Shown piece by piece: positions 35,801-46,474 of a stretch of 64,000 nt of DNA. The stretch comes from Limonium bicolor (Eukaryota; Streptophyta; Magnoliopsida; Caryophyllales; Plumbaginaceae), in contig CM041782.1 in NCBI GenBank assembly GCA_023374045.1, positions 185,956,925 through 186,020,924 of the forward strand, in the 5' to 3' direction. Below the pieces are notes generated by a model. That model was not told the DNA's origin. It made no database searches and was given only the letters and a program-made list of their open reading frames with translations. The translations under genes were made by a program, and so were the position numbers. Position 1 is the stretch's first letter, and each line of letters starts with the position of its first letter.

Positions 35801-36436
35801 CTAATGTTAGGTACATATTACAGTACATCGGACTACGGGATTCGAGCTACGGGAACGTAGAGTATAGGCGTGCGCTCGTCATGCTAGCGCTACTCGTCGG
35901 TGTACGGTATGTTCATTGTGTGGTCTGAACCCCTGAGGGAAGCCTCGGGTTCGGGTATTACTTGTGTATATGACAAGAGTGATATGCGTGAAATGTATGT
36001 GAATGTGTGGTCCAAAATCTCTAAGGATTCCCTTGGGTTTCGGACATTATTTGTGATTGCATGACAAGATTAATAATATTGTGCATGTGTTGTATGTGTT
36101 TATCGTTCCGACCGTCAAGCGATTATTAATTGTGCGCGTACGTCATTCGGACTTGATAACAATTATCACTTAACCTATATGTGGACCTTTAGGAGAGACT
36201 CTGAGTACTGACTTACGAGAGAAAGACCTCTCCTAATACTAAGTGAGCAACTTAGTTTAGAGACCTGGTATTAACCGTCTCTAGAGCGCTGACTCGAACT
36301 AAAACATCACCTAGCGGACTTCTAGGTATATGTATATGGCCGATGGGCCTCTAATGAATGTGTTTTCTCCAACAATGAGATTGAATCTCCAGGAGACTAA
36401 TTGAAATATACTAACATATGAAAGTGTAACAATTAA

Positions 36437-39400
36437 TGAAATACCCCAAACATTGGTATGTTGGTTAAACATTAAAACATGATATATTAAGACTAAAAAG
36501 AGTCTTAGAAACCTTAGTAAACAAATTTAAACAAAAGGAAACACAAATGTGCTTTAAAGTCAATAAGAGCTAAAATGTGCTCTAAGCTTGGGATAAACTT
36601 GAGTAAGGCCTAATGAGCTTACCAAGACTTCATTTATATACTAATGAACACATTAAACCAATTACCAAAGAAAACCAAGCTTGAAAACAAGTTAAAACTC
36701 AAAATGTGCTTTAAGAAGTCTTAAAGCACGTTTTGAAAAATTGTCTTGTAAATGAGTTTTGAATGGCTAAATGTCCATCATTACTCTTAAATATATATGT
36801 GTACTATATAGTATCACATTTGGGTGGCTATATTAGTGGGAAATCAAAAATTTCACTTCTATGTGCCTTGTATAGGTGAATAGTACTTTTATAAGCTATT
36901 TTGTAACATATGTGGTATAAGTAATTAAATTGACAAACAAAGACTAAAACACCCCCACACTAATATAAGGGGCCGGTTTTTATAAGGGTGTGACTCACCA
37001 CTCTCTTATTAATGTATTAAGTAAGTAAAGATAAGTAAATAAGCTACCTTTTTACTTTATAAGTATAAATATCTCTTAAAAGCAAATTCTATCTTCATTC
37101 TCTCATTTCCCTTCCTTGCTCACACGGTTTCCCACTCATCTCCTCCCTTCTTCATTGTTCTCTCACGGTAATACCACTATCACCATTAGAGCTCCACCTT
37201 TGACTACTTGTTAAACCTAGCTCACTTGTCCAAATCAAAAACAAATACCACCAATCTCTTCCTCTCATCAAGCTCTTCATTCCTATCTTCTCAAAACTCC
37301 TAGAGCTCCATTTCGGTGCCAAGGTGTTCCACCATTGAAGGAGCTTGAGCTTGGATTTCTACATATTATTACTCTCATTTGCTTCTAGGTAAGGAATCTC
37401 AAACAAAAATCAAGTTTCCTCCTTGTTTTTGTCATGTCCGAAAATACACATTGATATAGCTCATTGTGTGACTTTGTTCTAGCTTCATTTCAACTCTTCA
37501 TGGACTAGGTGGAGTCCTTTCTTGCTAGATATTCAAACTCCCTTCAAAGATCAAGGTAAAACAACTACATTAATGTTTTTGAAACAATGTCAAATTAGGG
37601 TTTACAATGAGATGAAGCTCAAAGCTTGAATACTCATTATGGTGTTTGTATTGTCTAGAACTTGACAAGGAACCAAAATACCATACGGTTTTGTAAGGAA
37701 TCAAGAAGGAAGTGTTTTGGGAAAAGAGGTAAATCTACTAACTTAAATGTTGTTTAATGCCTTAGGAGAAATGAGCTTATAAATGCTTATTAAAACTACC
37801 TAAAGAGCAAATGGTGAATGACTTAGTAAAGTGTTCTCAAGAGACTAGTAAAGGGCATATGTGTGTTGAGTGTATTTGCAGGTTAAAGGCATATATATTG
37901 TGGAAATTCAGTGTTTATGATTTAAGCACTTTAAGGGCCTAAGAGCCATGCATTTTAAGGGCCTAAGTGCCATGCAAATTATATTGTGCACTATGTTGTA
38001 ATGTGGTGTAAATTTGGTGAAATTATGTATGAGAGTGTTCTTGATGATTTTAGATGTTCTTGTGTGTTTAAAGGAGAAGGTAAAGTGTTTTGGCTTAGTA
38101 ATGTTCTAGGAGAACCCATGTCCAAATTTAGGTAAGAGGTAAGAAGTTCTAAGTGTTTACATAAGGTTTGGTGAGTTAGAAAGTGTAGGAGATGAATAAG
38201 AAGTTCATGATGTTTTAAAGGAATTTTGATGAACTAGGAAGTACTCTAGAATGTAATAAGGACTTAGGCATGATCTTGAGATTTAGTAGGTACCAAAGTC
38301 ACTTTGGGACTTAGGTAAATACCTAGGCAAACTTTGGTAAAATAAGGAGAAGTGTACACTAGGAAAAGAGTTTCAAGAAGGAGATAAGGAATTAGTTGTG
38401 AGAGATGATGCTTGGGAGATGATGTTAAAACTAGGAGAAAGCATTTTGGGATAGTAGTTACCATAGGTGAGAAACACCATCTAGGAAACCTAGTATGAAA
38501 TAACATAAGTGTTAAGGAATTGTTACAAGGAAATAAGTAAAGGCTTAAGGAGTTAGAAAATGAGTTTCATGGATGTTGTATGTGGATATAAAGTTACCAA
38601 ATGCTGTTAGGAAGCATTAAGAGGCCTTAGGAGAAGGTTGGTGAAGAATTGGCAAGTTTGGGTAAGTTTAGGAGGCGACCGACCCAGGGGCCGACCCAGT
38701 TTTTGGGTCGGTCGAGCCTCTGTTAGATGTTAGGAAAGTGTTCGGTAATGGTCCGACCCAAAAGGGGTGGGTCGGACATGGGTCGGTCGGTCAAGTTACA
38801 AAGGAGGGAAAATGTTCGCACATGGACCGACCCAGAATGGTGGGTCGGACGTGGGTCGGACGGGCATGATTATAAGGAAGTAAAAGGGTTCTGTAATGGA
38901 CCGACCCAGAAGGTTGGGTCGGACATGGGTCGGTCAAGGTAAGGTTCTTCAGACCCGAAAACCACTGGGAGGGTCCGACCCAGTTGTGGGTCGGACGGTG
39001 GGTCGGTCGGACCAAAACTTGTAAAAAAAAAAAAACAGAAAAGAATGTGACTTATTTAGTTAACCCTAGGGTGTTTAATGAAGGTAACCTAGGGTAAGAT
39101 AGGCATTAAAACATGTCATACAAGCATGTTGAATACATAGTAAGTGTGAAGTTAAATAATTAATTAACCGACCTTACTAATGTGTATAGGATTCTCTCAA
39201 GGTGGGAACGAAACAAGGCAAGGGCCAAGGTATGGTTTTCTTGCAGTCTGTTGCCTAACGGTTTACACCGGCTTGGGTGTTGTTTGTTTTCTGAGTGTTT
39301 ACGACCTTATAAGATTAAGGCATGAAAAGTTTACAGTTGTTTATATTATGGTGTTGTGTTATTATGACTCCTTTCCCTTGGTGTGTCTAACAAGACCTAA

Positions 39401-40390
39401 ATGTTGCTTGTATGTGACTTGACAAATGTTGTGTGTTCACTAACAAGTGCTAATCGGGGGAAGTGAGGAGTCCGGTATGTTCCGGCCACGCGTGTGATGG
39501 ATGGGGGTCGTTATCATATCCAGTTCGGCTCCCTAGGTGTATGTTTAGGTGGTATTCCAATTTGGTTTCAACCTTCCCTTAGCTTATCCAAAGCTAGTTT
39601 ACTGACTCACGTCGGGCCATAGGGGCATACTGTGTTGTTTGGTGTGCTTGGGATCACTATATCCGACACACCTTGGGTTTAAGTCAACCGTTCAAATAAC
39701 AGGATGGTGATGAGGTAATTAACGAGCTTGGTATGGGTTTGGCAACAATCTCTATGCTCATGGTATGTACTAACTGTGGTGGAAGGATCTTAATGTGAAC
39801 CGTTCTTGTGGTGATATGTTTTGATGATGTGATGCTATGCAATTTCCCTTGCTATGCTATGGTATATGTGTATATATATGTTGGTTGTTCTAAAATGAAT
39901 GCCATGTTATTATGACAATTGGTTGTGCGTATCCTGTTAGTCGATGGGCTGCGCGTTAGCCATACCAGCAAAGGTGCTGACCCCCTCGGGGGCCCCATAT
40001 TTTATTTTATTGCAGGATGAGGATCGAAGAGGCAGAGTGGCTCTAGGTCCTAGGTGGTAGATATACTTTTGGATAAGTAGGTTGTTGAGCCCGGGATGCG
40101 CCTGTGCTCCCGAGGCGTACATGTTGATACCTTGTTATACAGTTATGGATGATTATGGTTTGGATATGGTTTGTAAATTAAATACTCGGTATGGTTGGTT
40201 ATGTTTATATATGGATGTTAGTTACTATGCTCGGGAGTCTGATCATCAGACCGATACACTTGTATTTATTCTGCCTAGTTAACCACGTGGGTGGTTAACG
40301 GCGTTGTAACACCAAAGCGATAGTTATGATTTGGTTGGTTATTTCCGCTGCGACTTCGGTAGATGATAGGAGCGTTGTAGGGGTGTTACA
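36437..40390 (+). repeat. 5' LTR of element B (3954 bp)
   Basis: TGAAATACC...GGTGTTACA. It contains: U3 hairpin (36706-36729); TATAAATA near 37064; a donor-like AAG|GTATGG near 39227; a palindromic GACCGACCCA/TGGGTCGGTC cluster (38677-39012); a C5/G5 hairpin (39981-39992); an acceptor-like TTGCAG|G (40013-40015); a U5 hairpin (40278-40299); and a TTCCGCTGCG box (40343-40352). Frames such as 38727-39422 are repeated in the 3' LTR and are not genes. Confidence 0.95.
37064..37071 (+). promoter_or_regulatory. Candidate TATA box in element B 5' LTR
   Basis: TATAAATA followed by a pyrimidine-rich leader (TTCATTCTCTCATTTCCC). The same box is at 47393-47400 in the 3' LTR. Confidence 0.55.
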
Positions 40391-40395
40391 AAAAG

Positions 40396-40423
40396 TGGTA
40401 TCAGAGCGAAGTATCGCTCTGAT
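40396..40423 (+). promoter_or_regulatory. Primer-binding site of element B within a hairpin
   Basis: TGGTATCAGAGC starts 5 bases after the LTR and matches initiator Met-tRNA. ATCAGAGCGA (40400-40409) pairs perfectly with TCGCTCTGAT (40414-40423) around the loop AGTA. Confidence 0.9.
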
Positions 40424-40606
40424 GACTAGAATACGAGCTTAGGGATATACCGAGTTAGGAAACCTAACTACAGATACCTAAGTGAACATGTTTGGAAAGG
40501 TTAACCACTAAACTAAGTGTGGAGATACCTTATTATCGGGAAGCGTTACAAACGATGACCGATAAGTGTGCAGGCATAATGCTAATGAGATGTCATATAA
40601 ATACAG
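40424..40606 (+). other. Leader of element B
   Basis: About 180 bp between the primer-site hairpin and the gag ATG; no open frame of note. Confidence 0.6.
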
Positions 40607-41274
40607 ATGGCAGGTAGACCACGAGGTAGAGGCCGCGGGCGCGGTACTGGAGATTTGGGTAACCAGGGCGATGATACTACGGCCCAGACTATGCTGAGGC
40701 AGTTGCAGCCGCCGTAGCCCAGTTGGTACCCGATCTAGTTGCTGCTATTCCAAGGGCAACAGCCCGGAGTTCAGCCACCACCACCACCCCACGTGAGACC
40801 AATTGGTCAAGGCGTTGGCTGATCTTAGCCGCCATCATTCAGTGGGAGACCGATCCCCGTAAGCTCGAGGCATACATCTCCGAGATGGAGACCGCCTTCG
40901 AAACCTTAGCACCACCTGAGCAGATCAAGGTGCGACTTGCTGCTTACTACTTAAAGGGCTCGGCACAAAACTGGTGGAAGCTTGTGCGCGAGGGAAGAGT
41001 TGCTGACCCGACTTTTCAGTGGAGGGAGTACACGGCTCTGCTGCGAGCCAAATACTACCCTATACATGTGCAAGAGGCCAAGCGCCTGGAGTTGGACAAC
41101 TTGAGACAAGGGGATAAGATGACGGTAGATGAGTACTACTCAGCCTTCATCGGACTAATCCACCTGCTACCGGATCTGGGTTACTCAGACCGGATCCTTG
41201 TGAACCGTTTCTACAACGGACTGAACTATCGCCTACGCTACGGCATGGGGCCTACTGGATATACCACCTTGCAG

Positions 41275-41369
41275 GTAAAGGAATTACAGTGTAATGTGAA
41301 TAAGTGTGTACAGTGTGTTATTGTGATGTGAGTTTATTTGGCGGGGCATAACTGACACCCTAAATATAG
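41275..41369 (+). other. Predicted intron 1 of gag, element B (95 bp, phase 0)
   Basis: Donor TTGCAG|GTAAAG, acceptor AATATAG|GAGTGC. Same position and phase as in element A (86 bp); the exon edges are conserved and the intron body is not. Confidence 0.82.
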
Positions 41370-41628
41370 GAGTGCTATCATGCCGCTGCTATTGTGGAGA
41401 TCACCGTCCGTCTGAGGGACGAGGAGAGCGCGCTTAAGCGCAAGGCTCAGAACGAGGGCCAAGGCACGCAAGGGCAGTGGGGAGGGAAGAAGAAGAAGCC
41501 GTACTCCCAGTCCCAGAAAGGACAGCAACAAGGTGACAAGGGCCAGACCCAGACCACCATTGCTGAGGAGCCTCTGCAGCTCACCTATGCGTATGCGGCC
41601 AAGCCCCTACGTTCTTACCCACCTAAGG

Positions 41629-41711
41629 GTAATTGTCTAACTCTGTGTGATAAGTTAGAGTATATGTTAGTAAGTTGTGAGACAAGTATTGATGATGTAT
41701 TGTGATAGCAG
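41629..41711 (+). other. Predicted intron 2 of gag, element B (83 bp, phase 1)
   Basis: Donor CTAAGG|GTAATT, acceptor ATAGCAG|CTGG. It joins YPPKG/A to GTGSRSERHFYC, keeping the zinc-knuckle frame. Confidence 0.8.
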
Positions 41712-42050
41712 CTGGCACGGGTTCTAGATCGGAGCGCCACTTTTACTGTAAGTGGTGCAATGGAGACCACCCCGGCAAAGACTGCAAGGGGAATGATGTG
41801 AGGTGCCGTCACTGCCAGAAGATGGGGCACCGTGAGTTTGAGTGTTGGACGAACCCCAACAGCAGGAACTACAAGCCAAAGGGGCAGTGGAAGGGTAAGG
41901 CCACTGCGACCACCGATGGCCAGAAGACGGCGAACCAGCCACCCCCAGATCAGAGGTACACAGAGTCCCAGAAAGGGAAGGGGTCGGGGTCCAACAAGGC
42001 CACCCTGAATGTGGTGGACCGGTTGAGGCACCGGATCCCTTCGAGACCAG

Positions 42051-42193
42051 GTACCGCCTAAACTGATAAACGAAAAAGTGATTGCTTACCGCATTTCATG
42101 CATGAGTGTTAGCAAGTCTAAAGGTATAAACATATAAGTAAAGAGTTAGAACATAATGTGGAAAACACCTAAATTAGGCAATTTGAAACTTAG
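42051..42193 (+). other. Predicted intron 3 of gag-AlkB, element B (143 bp, phase 1)
   Basis: Donor GACCAG|GTACCG, acceptor ACTTAG|GAACC. It joins SRP-G to TFNICYPIPPAPNPE, directly upstream of the AlkB domain, and so fuses Gag to AlkB. The equivalent intron in element A is 132 bp. Confidence 0.82.
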
Positions 42194-42931
42194 GAACCTT
42201 CAATATCTGCTATCCAATCCCACCCGCACCAAACCCTGAAGAAACCGCCATCAACATCACCGACTTTCCATTGGAGAAATGTCAGGTTATCCAGCCAGGT
42301 ATGATACTCTTAAATGGATACCTGACACCGGAAGCACAAATCCACATCATCAGACGATGCGACGAACTTGGAGCAAAACCAGGAGGGTTCTACACACCCG
42401 AATACCCGAACGGAGCAAGGATGCAATTGAAGATGATGTGCATGGGTAAGGACTGGAACCCTTACACCAAGTCATATCAAGAAGTACGAGCTGAAGATGG
42501 AGCAACAGTATCAAGTATACCAGAGGAGTTCCATGCGGTCGTTAACACGCCGTGGGAATTGCTCAACAAGTTGAAGCGGATTCAATTCCAAGTGTAAAGG
42601 CAGATTTATGCATTGTAAACTTCTACCAGAAAGGTGGACGGTTAGGTATGCACCAAGACAAGGACGAGTCACCCGAGTCTCTAAGTAAGGGAGTACCCGT
42701 GGTGTCTTGGTCCATTGGTGATACCGCTGTGTTGTGTATGGCGAGCAGAAGCGTGCTGATCTCGCAAAGAAGCTACTTTTGAAATCGGGGGATGTGTTAA
42801 TCATGGGGGGCAATCAAGGATGCTATACCATGGCATCAGAAAGATCAAACTGAATACCGCACCGTCGGCAGTGGATCAATGCCACACACATGAAACCTGG
42901 ACGTTTAAATTTGACTTTCAGGCAGTTTTGA
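42194..42931 (+). pseudogene. AlkB-like dioxygenase of element B (ALKBH1 type), frameshifted
   Basis: The N-terminal part is better preserved than in element A: CQVIQPGMILLNGYLTPEAQ, an ALKBH1-like start, then GGFYTPEYPNGARMQLKMM. The Fe-binding LGMHQDKDE and NFYQKGGR lie in another frame (42552-42782), the second His (LYHGIRKI) in a third, and the RLNLTFRQF ending closes at TGA 42931. I place at least four small indels, near 42545, 42730, 42810 and 42870. All catalytic residues are still encoded, but no single frame joins them. The domain sits in the same slot as in element A, between zinc knuckles and protease, so capture predates the split of the two elements. Confidence 0.9.
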
Positions 42932-43044
42932 GCCTTGTGTAATCATGTATTGTATTAAGCCAGTGGTTGACAAAGGAGCTATGTCTAGCAATGTCTACAA
43001 TGTAAACCAATTTATGGTGTAAAGACTGTGTTAATGAAAAAGGA

Positions 43045-46000
43045 ATGTTGTTTTGGAGTGTACCAACGTGTTGTTACCCAATACTTATTGAGTTTGCCAA
43101 TGAATTAGGCTGTGCACTCGGAACGGGGGGTATACTGAGTGTCTGCAATAAGGCAGAAGCCGGCAAGAGCGGCACAATCCTCACCGGTACCTTTCCAGTG
43201 AATGGCGTGGATGCATCGATCTTGTTCGACTCTGGAGCCTCACACACATTCATTTCGCTATCATTTGCGAAGAGGCTGGGGTTAGACGGTGAAGAGATGC
43301 CAGATTTCGTGGTCACTCCCGTCGAAAGAGCAGATCAGATGTACCCGCTACTACCGAGATGCTATTGTTCGAATCATGGATGAGGAGTTTCCGATCGACT
43401 TGATAGAGTTCGACGGACTGGGTTTTGATGTGATTGTCGGGATGAACTGGTTGGAGCGGTACAAGGGCAGAATCCTATGTGCCGAGCATCGACTGCTTCT
43501 TAGGAGTCCATCTGGGGTTACTATATCTTACCGCCAGAGGCCCAGGGAGCCTTCGACACAGATCATCACCGCCATGGCCATGTACCGTGAGAGTTGCGAC
43601 GGGGAAATGATGTATACCTCTGCTATGTCCAGGACATAGAGAGAGACCCTGAGTTTAGCCCAGGTGTGCCGGTAGTGTCGGAGTTTCCTGATGTATTTCC
43701 TAAGGAACTGCCGGGCATGCCGCCAGCACGAGAGGTTGAGTTCGAGATTGACTTGATTCCGGGCACCGGACCCATTGCGAAAGCACCTTACCGTATGGCT
43801 CCAGCAGAGATGACAGAGCTCAAGGAGCAGCTGCGAGACCTACTCGACAAGGGCATTAGCCCTAGTGTGTCACATGGGGAGCGCCGGTCTCTTCGTGAAG
43901 AAGAAGGACGGGTAGCCTCCGCCTAGGTATTGATTATCGGGAGCTGAATGCTGTTACGGTGAAGAACCGTTACCCCTTACCACGCATCGACGATCTATTT
44001 GATCAGCTTAGGGGAGCATCAGTATTCTCCAAGATAGACCTACGTTCTGGATATCACCAGATTGCCATCCGTGACAGTGACATCGAAGACAGCTTTCAGA
44101 ACTAGGTATGGGCACTATGAGTTCACCGTTATGCCGTTTGGCTTATCAAATGCACCAGCAAAGTTCATGGACTTAATGAACCGTTTGTTCCAAGATCAGT
44201 TGGACAAATCAGTGGTAGTCTTCATCGATGACATACTTGTATATTCGAAATCGAAAGGTGAGCATGAAAGCCACCTGAGAGATGTATTGCAAACGTTGAG
44301 AAAGAATCAGCTGTATGCTAAATTTTCTAAGTGTGAATTTTGGGTGAACCAGTATCATTCTTGGACATGTAATTTCTGAGGCCGGGATCGCTGTTGATCC
44401 GGCGAAGATAGATGCAGTGCGCACCTGGCCTAGGCCGAAGACAGTTACCGACATCAGGAGCTTCCTCGGTCTGGCAGGTTACTATAGGAGATTTGTGAGG
44501 GACTTCTCCAGTGTCTCGAAGCCGATGACTTCCTTGATGAAGAAGGATGCACCATTCGAGTGGACAGTCGACTGCGAGAGAGCTTTCACGAGTCTCAAGG
44601 ATGCTCTGACATCTGCACCGGTTCTGACATTACCAGACGGTCCAGATGGTTTTGAGGTCTATTGCGACGCATCAGGCAGGGGTATGGGTTGTGTGTTGAT
44701 GCAACACGGGAAGGTCGTGGCTTACGCCTCCCGACAGCTGAAGAAGCATGAGGAGAACTACCCTACCCACGACTTAGAATTGGGGGCCATTGTCTTCGCA
44801 CTGAAGATATGGCGACATCACTTGTATGGGGTAAGTGTGACGATCTATTCTGACCACAAGAGCTTGAAATACTTGTTCACTCAGAAAGAGTTGAACATGA
44901 GGCAGAGAAGGTGGGTTGAATTCTTGAATGATTATGATTGATTTACAGTATAAGGAGGGTAAGGCAAATGTGGTAGCTGACGCATTGAGTCGCCGAGCAC
45001 ACTCTCTCCATTCGCTAGTCTCTCATACTGGCTTGGTTGAAGAGGTGCGGAGTGCTCAGATGACGGATCAGTATATGTGGAAATTAGACAGAAGCTTATT
45101 GATGGCACATTCGAGGGTCAGAAGTATGACTTCAGACTCCACGATGATGACCTGATTAGGCTCAATGGCGGTTGTGTATACCGAGGAGTAGCGCTGAGCT
45201 GAAGGAGCGCATACTGAGTGAATCCCATTGTTCTACTACTTCGATTCACCCCGGAGCTTCAAAGATGTATAAAGGTATGAAAAGATACTTCTGGTGGGCT
45301 GGAATGAAAAAGGATGTAAATGACTATGTGTTGAGGTGTCTCACTTGTCAGAAGGTCAAGTTTGAGCACCGACGGCCTGGTGGTATGGTGCAGCCAATGC
45401 CAGTGCCGGAGTGGAAGTTCCATGACATATCTATGGACTTCGTGGTAGGGCTTCCGCCTACAAGGGGAGGTCTAAATATGATTTGGGTGGTAGTTGACCG
45501 ACTGACCAAGGTGTCTCGATTCATTCCGATGAAGGACACCTGGAAAGTGGCAAATTGGCAGAATTATTCGATAAAGAGATTGTTAGACATCATGGTGTAC
45601 CAAAGACGATAGTATCTGACAGAGATACCAGATTCCTATCCAGATATTGGAAGTCTACACGAGAGGCACTTGGTACTGAACTGAAATTGAGCACGGCGTT
45701 TCACCCACAGACCGATGGTCAGAGTGAGCGCACTATACAGACACTTGAGGATATGCTACGTGCATGTGCACTTGACTTTCAGACCAGCTGGATTGATAAG
45801 TTACATCTGATCGAGTTTAGCTACAACAACAGTTATCATGCATCGATCAAGATGTCTCCCTTCCAGGCATTGTACGGTAGACCATGCCGCACGCCATTAT
45901 GCTGGGATGAGTCGAGTGAGACGGTCATTATAGGACCAGAGTATCTTGAGCAAGTTCAGGCAGAAGTTCGCCAGATCAGGGCTAATATGAAAGCAGCTCA

Positions 46001-46474
46001 GGATAGACAAAGTCGTACGCAGATGTGCGCCGACGTGACCTGGAGTTCGCCGTGGGCGATCAGGTATTTTTGAGAGTATCCCCCATGAAGGGAGTATTTC
46101 GTTTTGGTCAGAAGGGCAAGCTGAGCCCGAAATATGTAGGTCCTTATGTTGTGACGGAGCGGATCGGCCCGGTAGCTTATAGACTTGATTTACCCGCCGA
46201 GCTGGGCAAGGTACATGATGTATTTCATGTGTCCCAGTTGAAGAAGTATATGTCTCATCCGTCTCATGTGCTTCAGCCTGAAAGGCTAACTTTAGAGCCG
46301 ACCATGCGATCAGTGGAGACTCCGGTACGGATTCTGGACACTAAGACTCGAGACACTCGCCATAAGTCCGTGAGACTGGTGAAGGTCCTCTGGTCTAACC
46401 AGGACGTTGAGGAGGCCACTTGGGAGCTGGAAGAAAAGATGAAGGCGAAGCACCCGTCATTGTTTGCTTCTTAG
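43045..46474 (+). pseudogene. pol: Pol polyprotein of element B: PR-RT-RNase H-IN-chromodomain-like tail, about nine frameshifts
   Basis: Protease [10 protein letters not shown] (about 43220-43250), reverse transcriptase [12 protein letters not shown] and [11 protein letters not shown] (44120-44255), RNase H YCDAS and SDHKSLKY (44660-44870), integrase zinc site SHC...IHPG...CLTC, catalytic Asp residues ([17 protein letters not shown]) and Glu (DGQSERTIQ), GPY module and VEEATWE tail ending at TAG 46474. The frame changes near 43330, 43620, 43905, 44085, 44350, 44935, 45150, 45555 and 46020. Pieces cover the whole protein without large deletion, so it was full length until recently, or some indels are assembly errors. 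Integrase has AAG where element A has its TAG stop. Confidence 0.92.

Larger units (their letters stand above)
31041..36436 (+). repeat. Solo LTR I, first part
   Basis: Starts TGATGAAATACCCCAC, with GATTG (31036-31040) before it and GATTG (51610-51614) after its far end. It is interrupted at 36436 by element B; without B it is about 6.3 kb, the longest LTR here. A CAA/CAG-rich leader-like stretch (31640-32140) and several AG|GTAA sites lie downstream of the U3. The small frames there look like low-complexity artefacts. No interior sequence of this element was found, so I call it a solo LTR. Confidence 0.8.
40607..42050 (+). pseudogene. gag: gag of element B (capsid and two zinc knuckles), three exons
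   Basis: Start ATG 40607 (MAGRPRGRGRGRG), as in element A. Exon 1 (40607-41274) has the capsid domain (RKLEAYISEMETAFETL, WWKLVREG, EYYSAFIGLIHLLPDLGYSD); a frameshift near 40700 breaks the N-terminal part, and its length (668 nt) is not a multiple of 3. Exon 2 (41370-41628) and exon 3 (41712-42050) have intact frames and lengths that fit the predicted phases. Exon 3 carries CKWCNGDHPGKDC (CX2CX3HX4C) and CRHCQKMGHREFEC (CX2CX4HX4C). The spliced frame continues without a stop into AlkB. Unspliced RNA hits a stop soon after exon 1. Confidence 0.88.

Noticed and set aside
39180..39422. Small gene repeated at 49479-49724
   Set aside because: Both lie at the same place in the two LTRs of B; the identity comes from LTR duplication, with no protein family seen.
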